Source: JABFSM01 sp052389555 (GTDB lineage: Bacteria > Gemmatimonadota > Gemmatimonadetes > Gemmatimonadales > GWC2-71-9). Taken from it: a stretch of DNA of 7,861 bases. The notes below the pieces were generated by a model. The model saw only the letters and a list, made by a program, of their open reading frames with translations. It did no database searches and had not been told where the DNA came from. The first letter of the stretch is position 1; each line of letters opens with the position of its first letter. The DNA is taken from assembly GCA_052389555.1 (NCBI GenBank), contig JBQTHV010000167.1:1-7861 (forward strand), read 5' to 3'. The translations under genes and the position numbers were made by a program. Positions 1 through 5,401 of the stretch are shown piece by piece.

Positions 1-3000
1 GAGCCGCTGATCGGTTACTTCCCCAACGTGCTGGTGCTGCGCACCGCGCTCGACGGCGACCCCACGTTCGCCGAGCTGGTCTCGCGGGTGCGGGCGACCT
101 GCCTCGGCGCCTTCGCACACCAGGATGTCCCGCTCGAGAAGCTGGTGCTCGAGCTGCGCGAAGGCGGCCTCACCGGGCCTAACCCGCTGTTCCAGGTGCT
201 GTTCCTGGTCGAATCGCGGGCCGCGGAGCCGCAGCGGGTCTCCGGAGCGGTGCTCGAGCCGATGGCGGTCGACTTCGGAACCTCCAAGTTCGACGTGTTG
301 CTGGCCATGGGGGAATCCCCGGACGGGCTTCGCCTGATGATCGAGTACCGGACCGATCTGTTCGATGCCGAAACGATCGACCGGATGGCCGGGCACCTGG
401 GCGCCCTGCTCGAGTCCGTGGCGGTAAACCCAGAGCAACCCATCTCGGCGATCCCGCTCCTCTCGCCCGAAGAGCGACGCCGCATTCTGGTGGAGTGGAA
501 CGATACGGCGCTTCCCGTCCCGGCGGACGCCACCATGCACGGCCTGTTCGAGGCGCAAGCCGCCAGAACCCCCGACCACGTGGCAGTGGTGGGCAGTGGT
601 CCGGCGCTCAGCTACGGGGAGCTCGAGGCACGCGCGGCGGCGGTGGCCGAGCGGCTCCGCGGGTTAGGCATAGGCGCCGGGGACATCGTGGCCGTCTGCC
701 TGCCCCGCACGCCGGAGATGGTGGTGGCGCTCCTGGGAGTCCTCAAGTCGGGCGCCGCGTACGTCGCCCTCGACCCCGCCTATCCGCCGGAGCGCATCGC
801 CTTCATGCTCCAGGATACCGGCGCGCCGGTGGTGCTGACTACCGAGGCATTGGCGCTCACGCTCCCCGAGACCCGCGGCACCCACGTGGTGGAGCTGGAC
901 CGCGGCGAGGCCGGATGGCCGGAGCCGCCCGGGGAGGCGCCCACCCCAGGTGCCGCGACGCCGGCCGATCTCGGCTACATCATCTACACCTCGGGGTCCA
1001 CCGGGAAGCCGAAGGGGGTGGCCATCGAGCACCGGAACGCGGTGGCATTCCTGGAATGGGCGCGGACGGTGTTTGCCGCCGACGAGCTCGCCGGCGTGCT
1101 CGCATCCACTTCCCTGTGCTTCGACCTTTCGATCTTCGAGGTTTTTGCACCGCTGGTGACCGGCGGTGCTGTGGTGGTGGTCGAGAACGTGCTCGAACTC
1201 GCCGGGCTACGGTCTCCCCATCCGGTCACCCTCGTCAACACCGTCCCTTCTGCGATGACCGAGCTCTTGCGGTCGGGCGGGATTCCCTCGACGGTGCGCA
1301 CCGTCAACCTGGCCGGCGAGCCACTCTCAACCGCGCTGGTGCGCGAGCTGTACGGGCTGGGCCACGTCGAGCGGGTCTATGACTTGTACGGTCCCTCCGA
1401 GACGACCACCTACTCGACCTTCACGCTGCGGAGTGCCACCGCGCCCGCCACGATCGGACGGCCCATCGCCAACACCACGGTGTACGTGCTCGATGAGCAT
1501 GGCGAGCCGGTCCCGATCGGCGCGGCCGGCGAGCTCTACATCGGCGGTGCAGGCGTAGCGCGCGGCTATCTCAACCGGACCGAGCTGACCGCGCAACGCT
1601 TCGTCCCAGACCGATTCGCAGGAACGCCGGATGCACGGATGTACCGCACCGGCGATAAGGTGCGCTGGAAGGCCGGCGGCCAGCTCGAGTTCCTCGGCCG
1701 GGTGGATCAGCAGGTGAAGGTCCGGGGCTACCGGATCGAGCTGGGCGAGATCGAGCACGCCCTCGGCTCCCATCCGGCCGTGCGCGAGGCCGCGGTCGTC
1801 GTGCATGATGCCTCCGGCGACCGCCGGCTGGTTGCCTATGTGGTCCCCGCAGAGGATGCCGGGAACGGCCAGGCCGCCGAGGAGGTTGTCCGCCGATGGG
1901 GCGCCGTGTTCGACGAGACCTACCGCTCCGGAAATGGCGCCTCCGAATCGGGCTTCAACATCGCCGGCTGGGTGAGCAGCTACGACCTGCAGCCAATTCC
2001 ACCCTCGGAAATGCGCGAATGGGTCGATCAGACGGTAGAGCGCATCCTGGCGCTTCGCCCCCGGAGGGTGCTCGACGTGGGATGCGGCACCGGGCTCTTC
2101 ACCTTCCGGGTCGCGCCCCACTGCGAGCGCTACCACGGGATGGACATCTCGGCCGCCGCGCTGCGGGCCATCGAGGCCGATCCCGCCATGCGGTCCCTCT
2201 CGAACGTCACGCTCGAGCCAGGAAGCGCTCACGAGATCGACCGGTTCGCTCCGGAGTCCTTCGACCTCGTCGTGCTCAACTCGGTGATCCAGTACTTTCC
2301 GAGCGTCGAGTACCTGCTCGACGTGCTGCGCAAGGCGACCCGTCTCGTCGCGCCGGGTGGGGCCATCTTCCTGGGCGACGTCCGCTCATTCCCCCTGCTC
2401 GAGACCTTCCATACTTCCGTGGCCCTCGCCCAGGCGGCGCCGACGCTCGGCGTGGCCGACCTGCGCTCGCGCATCCAGCAGCGAATGGCGCACGAGACCG
2501 AGCTGGTGGTGGATCCGGCGTTCTTCGAGGCCGCCCGGGTACAGCTCCCCACCATCACCGAGAGTATCGCCAGTCCGAAGTCCGGTCGGGCGCGCAATGA
2601 GCTGACCAAGTTCCGCTACGACGTTGCCCTGCGGATCGGGGGCGCCGAAGCGGCACCGGCTACCGCGCGCGCCGAACGGCTGGACGAGGTACGCGGGCTG
2701 CTGCGTGACCGTCCGGCCGTGCTGCGGGTCCTGAACCTGCGAGATGGACGCCTAACCCGGGACTTGGCCGCCCGCGAGTTCCTCGCCACCGCCGCCTCGG
2801 GAGCGACCGTGCACGATCTGCTGGAGGCGCTCGACTCCGCGCCGTCAGACGGCATCGAACCCGAGGAGCTCCTCGCGCTCGACCCGGAATACACGGTGGA
2901 GTTGCGAGTGCCGCAGTCCGGACTACCCGGTCGCTTCGATGCGCTCTTCCGGGCCAGGGGCGCCTCGCCGCTTGCCGCTGCGCCGGCGGCTCCGACGTTC

Positions 3001-3528
3001 GCATTGCGTCCCTGGCGCGACTACGTCCACCATGCCTCGCCGGAAGTGTTCCCCGCCGACCAGGTGCGCGAGTGGCGCGGGTACCTCGGCCAGCACCTGC
3101 CGGAGTACATGGTGCCCCAGGTGTTCGTGCGCCTCTCGCGGCTTCCGCTCACTCCGAACGGGAAGCTGGACCGCAAGGCGCTCAAGCCTCCTTCGGGTGA
3201 GCGCGCTTCGCGTGCGTTCGTGGAGCCGCGGAATGAGACCGAGCGAACCATCGCAAGGTTCTGGGCCGAAGTGTTACGGCTGGATCGGGTCGGGGTCGAA
3301 GACGGCTTCCTCGAGCTGGGAGGTCATTCGCTCCTCGCGATGCGCATTCTCGGCCTGATCCGCCAGGAATTGGGGGTGAGTCTCTCGCTCGCCGAGATTC
3401 TGGGTGATGTGACGGTTGCGGGTTTGGCCGCCGCTGTCGCAGAACAACAGTCGAAGCAGGGGGACTCCACCGAGCCGGCTCTCGCGCCAGTCGATCGGGG
3501 GGAATACACCCTGAAGGCCTCGGCATGA
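1..3528 (+). CDS. NRPS, 5'-partial: C(end)-A(Ala)-nMT-PCP
   Basis: Frame 1 is open from the first base, so the true start lies upstream; 1175 residues are visible. The window enters the C domain at motif C5 (IGYFPNVLVLR, residues 4-14), followed by C6 (HQDVPLE, 40-46) and a C7-like NPLFQ (61-65). The A domain shows A1 LSYGEL (203-208), A2 (248-259), A3 YTSGSTGKPKG (329-339), A4 at F374-D375, A5 YGPSE (463-467), A7 YRTGD (548-552), A8 (566-585), A9 LPEYMVP (1033-1039) and A10 NGK (1053-1055). An N-methyltransferase lies between A8 and A9. The PCP carries LGGHSL with S1110 as the phosphopantetheine site. Specificity residues D375, L376, F379, N413, N436, A438, L462, T470, Y471 and K1055 match the alanine-type code known for this family. 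The inferred role is to add N-methyl-alanine to a growing peptidyl thioester. No epimerase or thioesterase follows, so the chain passes to another protein. The stop overlaps the next start. NRPS identity is certain; Ala specificity is a motif-based prediction. Confidence 0.97.
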   Translation, partial: EPLIGYFPNVLVLRTALDGDPTFAELVSRVRATCLGAFAHQDVPLEKLVLELREGGLTGPNPLFQVLFLVESRAAEPQRVSGAVLEPMAVDFGTSKFDVLLAMGESPDGLRLMIEYRTDLFDAETIDRMAGHLGALLESVAVNPEQPISAIPLLSPEERRRILVEWNDTALPVPADATMHGLFEAQAARTPDHVAVVGSGPALSYGELEARAAAVAERLRGLGIGAGDIVAVCLPRTPEMVVALLGVLKSGAAYVALDPAYPPERIAFMLQDTGAPVVLTTEALALTLPETRGTHVVELDRGEAGWPEPPGEAPTPGAATPADLGYIIYTSGSTGKPKGVAIEHRNAVAFLEWARTVFAADELAGVLASTSLCFDLSIFEVFAPLVTGGAVVVVENVLELAGLRSPHPVTLVNTVPSAMTELLRSGGIPSTVRTVNLAGEPLSTALVRELYGLGHVERVYDLYGPSETTTYSTFTLRSATAPATIGRPIANTTVYVLDEHGEPVPIGAAGELYIGGAGVARGYLNRTELTAQRFVPDRFAGTPDARMYRTGDKVRWKAGGQLEFLGRVDQQVKVRGYRIELGEIEHALGSHPAVREAAVVVHDASGDRRLVAYVVPAEDAGNGQAAEEVVRRWGAVFDETYRSGNGASESGFNIAGWVSSYDLQPIPPSEMREWVDQTVERILALRPRRVLDVGCGTGLFTFRVAPHCERYHGMDISAAALRAIEADPAMRSLSNVTLEPGSAHEIDRFAPESFDLVVLNSVIQYFPSVEYLLDVLRKATRLVAPGGAIFLGDVRSFPLLETFHTSVALAQAAPTLGVADLRSRIQQRMAHETELVVDPAFFEAARVQLPTITESIASPKSGRARNELTKFRYDVALRIGGAEAAPATARAERLDEVRGLLRDRPAVLRVLNLRDGRLTRDLAAREFLATAASGATVHDLLEALDSAPSDGIEPEELLALDPEYTVELRVPQSGLPGRFDALFRARGASPLAAAPAAPTFALRPWRDYVHHASPEVFPADQVREWRGYLGQHLPEYMVPQVFVRLSRLPLTPNGKLDRKALKPPSGERASRAFVEPRNETERTIARFWAEVLRLDRVGVEDGFLELGGHSLLAMRILGLIRQELGVSLSLAEILGDVTVAGLAAAVAEQQSKQGDSTEPALAPVDRGEYTLKASA
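1882..2643 (+). other. Embedded SAM-dependent N-methyltransferase domain (nMT)
   Basis: This domain occupies about residues 628-881 of the first NRPS, inside the A domain between A8 and A9, the usual insertion point for NRPS N-methyltransferases. It opens with W633...VFDETY and FNIAGW (652-657), then PIPPSEMREWV. The SAM-binding glycine loop is VLDVGCGTG (690-698), with an acidic residue at the end of the next strand (D715, in GMDIS). FDLVVLNSVIQYF (754-766) is the motif IV region, and APGGAIFLGDVRS (784-796) follows. It closes with NELTKFRYDV (866-875), a signature of the nMT class rather than of C-methyltransferases. All core motifs look intact. Inferred role: methylation of the alpha-amino group of the PCP-bound residue. 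A linker of about 120 residues resembling those seen after nMT domains leads back to A9. Confidence 0.93.
3214..3444 (+). other. Peptidyl carrier protein (PCP / thiolation) domain
   Basis: The domain spans about residues 1072-1148 of the first NRPS. The core motif is FLELGGHSL, with S1110 as the predicted 4'-phosphopantetheine attachment site. It carries the alanyl and then N-methylalanyl thioester. Length and helix pattern are normal for a PCP. About 30 residues follow before the stop, with no epimerization or thioesterase motifs. Confidence 0.93.
3513..3517 (+). promoter_or_regulatory. Ribosome binding site for the first sulfotransferase
   Basis: GAAGG lies 7 bases before the ATG at 3525, a workable Shine-Dalgarno sequence inside the end of the NRPS gene. 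With the ATGA overlap it supports 3525 as the start. The other two junctions have only weak G-rich sequence at this position and may depend more on translational coupling. Confidence 0.5.
3525..3528 (+). promoter_or_regulatory. ATGA stop/start overlap, NRPS to sulfotransferase 1
   Basis: The TGA of the first NRPS (3526-3528) overlaps the ATG of the sulfotransferase (3525-3527). Such overlaps usually mean translational coupling by reinitiation, so the two proteins should be made together. Confidence 0.85.
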
Positions 3529-4445
3529 GTGCCGTGAAACGCCTGTTCATCGTGGGGTGTCCCCGGAGCGGGACTACCTGGACCGCGTTGTTGCTCGCGC
3601 AGCACCCCGAGGTTCGGGTCTGTCAGCAGGTCGGGGTAGTGTCCGCGATGGCGACCTTTTGGCGGTGGTGGGCGAAGGGGGAGCAGCAGACCAACAACCG
3701 GTATATCAGTAGCGTGGTTCGCTTCGGGCTCGGCTATGACGCCCCGCGTTTCGAGCAGCTTCTAACCCGCGACGACGTGGTGCGGATCTGCCGGAGTATC
3801 GCCGACCAGACCTACGCGAAGGCAACCACCGGCGCCGAGGGATGCCGGGTGGTCGTCGACAAGACCCCGGAAAACGTCAGGCACCCGGACTTGCTCGCCG
3901 AAGTGCTGCCGGACGCCTACTACCTCCACATGATTCGGGACCCGCGTGACTTGTTTGTGTCCCAGCGGCACGGGGCGAAGGAATTCGGCGCCACCTTTCC
4001 GACGAAACCCGATGAGAGCGCGCTACTCTGGGTAAATGATGTCCGGCGCGGCCGCCGGCTAGGCGAGCTCGTGCCGAACTACCGCGAGCTGCTCTACCGG
4101 TCGTTGCACTGGGACGGACCGGCCACATTGACCGGCCTCCTCGAGTGGCTCGGCCTCACGGGGGATCCCGCCTGGGTGGAACAGGTGCTCGCGAAGACCA
4201 GCGCGGAGAATCTGAAGCAGTCCGAGGGAACGCCAACCAACTTCTTCCGGGTCGGCAAGGTGGGGCGGTGGCGGAAAGAGCTGACCGCGGGGGAGCTCCA
4301 TGCGCTGGAGTTCTACGCGCGCGATCTCATGGGCGAGGTGGGGTTCGAGCCTGCCCACCCCACCTCGACCCGCAAGCCGACCGGCCTCGTCGTGCGCGAC
4401 CTCGCCAGACGCGTTGCCTCGTTCGCGAAAGCGGTGATCGGATGA
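3525..4445 (+). CDS. PAPS-dependent sulfotransferase (copy 1)
   Basis: This 306-residue protein belongs to the P-loop-like sulfotransferase superfamily (Sulfotransfer_1/Sulfotransfer_3 type). Such enzymes move a sulfuryl group from PAPS to a hydroxyl or amine. The 5'-phosphosulfate loop is PRSGTTW (13-19). The 3'-phosphate site is RDPRDLFVS with R138 and S146 (R-x7-S). A DKTPEN motif (112-117) supplies the Lys (K113) that in related families lies near the sulfuryl group. FRVGKVGRW (241-249) matches the C-terminal R-x-G-x-x-G-x-W cofactor motif. There is no signal peptide or membrane segment, so it is probably cytosolic. The start at 3525 overlaps the NRPS stop by ATGA and has a GAAGG site. 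It sits between two NRPS genes and is paralogous to the next gene, so it is inferred to sulfate the peptide, its lipid or sugar part, or an intermediate. The acceptor cannot be read from the sequence, and I cannot assign the catalytic base with certainty. Family call is strong; substrate unknown. Confidence 0.93.
   Translation: MSAVKRLFIVGCPRSGTTWTALLLAQHPEVRVCQQVGVVSAMATFWRWWAKGEQQTNNRYISSVVRFGLGYDAPRFEQLLTRDDVVRICRSIADQTYAKATTGAEGCRVVVDKTPENVRHPDLLAEVLPDAYYLHMIRDPRDLFVSQRHGAKEFGATFPTKPDESALLWVNDVRRGRRLGELVPNYRELLYRSLHWDGPATLTGLLEWLGLTGDPAWVEQVLAKTSAENLKQSEGTPTNFFRVGKVGRWRKELTAGELHALEFYARDLMGEVGFEPAHPTSTRKPTGLVVRDLARRVASFAKAVIG
4442..4445 (+). promoter_or_regulatory. ATGA stop/start overlap, sulfotransferase 1 to 2
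   Basis: TGA 4443-4445 overlaps ATG 4442-4444, in the context TCGGATGAG. The Shine-Dalgarno sequence is weak, so reinitiation by the terminating ribosome is the likely way the second gene is translated. Confidence 0.8.
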
Positions 4446-5401
4446 GCAGCGCGGACTCTCGTGCACCGGATTCCAGCGCTCTAGTGAAGCGCATGTTTAT
4501 CGTGGGCTGTCCCCGGAGCGGGACTACCTGGATGGCGCTGTTGCTCGCGCAGCACCCGGAGATCCAGGCGTGCCAGCAGATCGGGGCGATCTCGTCGCTC
4601 CACAAGTTCTACCTGTACTGGCGGAGAGGCGAAACGCACACCCGGTACCACTGCAGCGTGATCCGGTTCCCCGATGGCGACCTCGCTTCGGGGGGGAAAC
4701 CGGTTTACGAGCCGCTCATGTCGCGCGAGACCATGCTCGGTATCGGACGCACGATGCTCGACCAGGTGTATGGGCAGGCCGAGGCGAAGCACCCCGGTGC
4801 AAAGGTGATCGCCATCTCGATGCCGGAGAACGCGCTGACCGCCGAACTGATGGTCGAGCTGATGCCGGACGCCTATTTCCTGCACTTGATCCGGGACCCG
4901 CGCGCCGTGTTCGTATCCCAGCGGCGGGGGACGGAAGACTTCGGGGCGCGCTTCCCGACCGACCCATACAACTGCGCGCTGTCCTGGAACAACTACGTCA
5001 CGAAGGCGCGGAAGCTCGTGGCGCTCTCGCCGCACTACCGCGAGGTGCGCTACGAGACGCTGAAGCAGAACGGTGCCGCCGAGCTGCGCGGGATCCTCGA
5101 GTGGCTCGGCGTGACCGCCGACCCGGCGTGGTGCGAACGGATAACCGCGGCGACGACCGTGCAAAAGCTGCAGGGGACACCTGGAACCCCGAAGAACTTC
5201 TTCCGGGCCGGCAAGGCCGAGGGCTGGCGGAAGGAGATGAAGTCGAGGGAACTCCAGACGGTGGAGTACTTCGCACGCGATCTCATGCTCGAGCTGGGGT
5301 ATGAACCGGTACACCCTCGATCGCACCGGAAGCCGGCTCGCGTTGCGGTTCGGGAGGCCCTCGGGCGGATCCGTGCGATGGCGCAGGCGGTGGTCGGATG
5401 A
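4442..5401 (+). CDS. PAPS-dependent sulfotransferase-like protein (copy 2, divergent motifs)
   Basis: This 319-residue paralogue of the preceding gene is roughly half identical by eye. It has an 11-residue longer N-terminus before the shared (V)KR-FIVGCPRSG block. The 5'-phosphosulfate loop PRSGTTW (24-30) and the 3'-phosphate site R151...S159 (R-x7-S) are intact, so PAPS binding is likely. Two motifs differ from copy 1. DKTPEN is replaced by ISMPEN (125-130), so the Lys is S126. The C-terminal motif reads FRAGKAEGW (254-262), with E260 where copy 1 has Gly. It may use a different acceptor, have weaker activity, or play a non-catalytic part. The start at 4442 is chosen because it gives an ATGA overlap with the upstream stop and the protein aligns from there. 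The same frame is open back to 4145, but that part lies inside copy 1 and resembles nothing. No signal peptide or membrane helix is seen. It was very likely made by tandem duplication and then diverged. Confidence 0.9.
   Translation: MSSADSRAPDSSALVKRMFIVGCPRSGTTWMALLLAQHPEIQACQQIGAISSLHKFYLYWRRGETHTRYHCSVIRFPDGDLASGGKPVYEPLMSRETMLGIGRTMLDQVYGQAEAKHPGAKVIAISMPENALTAELMVELMPDAYFLHLIRDPRAVFVSQRRGTEDFGARFPTDPYNCALSWNNYVTKARKLVALSPHYREVRYETLKQNGAAELRGILEWLGVTADPAWCERITAATTVQKLQGTPGTPKNFFRAGKAEGWRKEMKSRELQTVEYFARDLMLELGYEPVHPRSHRKPARVAVREALGRIRAMAQAVVG
5398..5401 (+). promoter_or_regulatory. ATGA stop/start overlap, sulfotransferase 2 to second NRPS
   Basis: TGA 5399-5401 overlaps ATG 5398-5400, in the same TCGGATGAG context as the previous junction. 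This is because both sulfotransferases end in similar codons (AVIG-stop and AVVG-stop). It couples the large downstream NRPS to the sulfotransferase pair. Confidence 0.8.

Larger units (their letters stand above)
3525..5401 (+). repeat. Tandem duplication of a sulfotransferase gene
   Basis: The two genes align along their whole length in the same order and orientation. The longest exact match I see is 25 bases over the PRSGTTW region (3558-3582 and 4508-4532). A second 19-base match follows closely in the LLLAQHP region (from 3589). Elsewhere the DNA has diverged well beyond a recent copy. Both units end with the same GGATGA stop/start arrangement, so the duplicated unit probably ran from one ATGA junction to the next. 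Confidence 0.8.

Noticed and set aside
28..30. GTG at 28 as the start of the first NRPS
   Set aside because: The frame is open from base 1, and residues 1-9 already belong to the C5 motif, so the gene begins upstream of the window.
1327..2232. Minus-strand open frame of 301 codons opposite the A and nMT domains
   Set aside because: The plus-strand frame there has all A-domain and nMT motifs. The antisense product shows no family features.
3445..3528. Epimerase, thioesterase or complete C domain at the end of the first NRPS
   Set aside because: Only about 30 residues follow the PCP. No GxSxG, HHxxxDG or E-domain motif is present.
4145..4441. Upstream extension of the second sulfotransferase by 99 codons
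   Set aside because: This stretch is the wrong frame of sulfotransferase 1. Homology between the copies begins after 4442, and ATG 4442 forms the ATGA overlap.
4481..5326. Minus-strand open frame of 281 codons opposite sulfotransferase 2
   Set aside because: It is a shadow of a strongly supported gene, with no start context or motif of its own.
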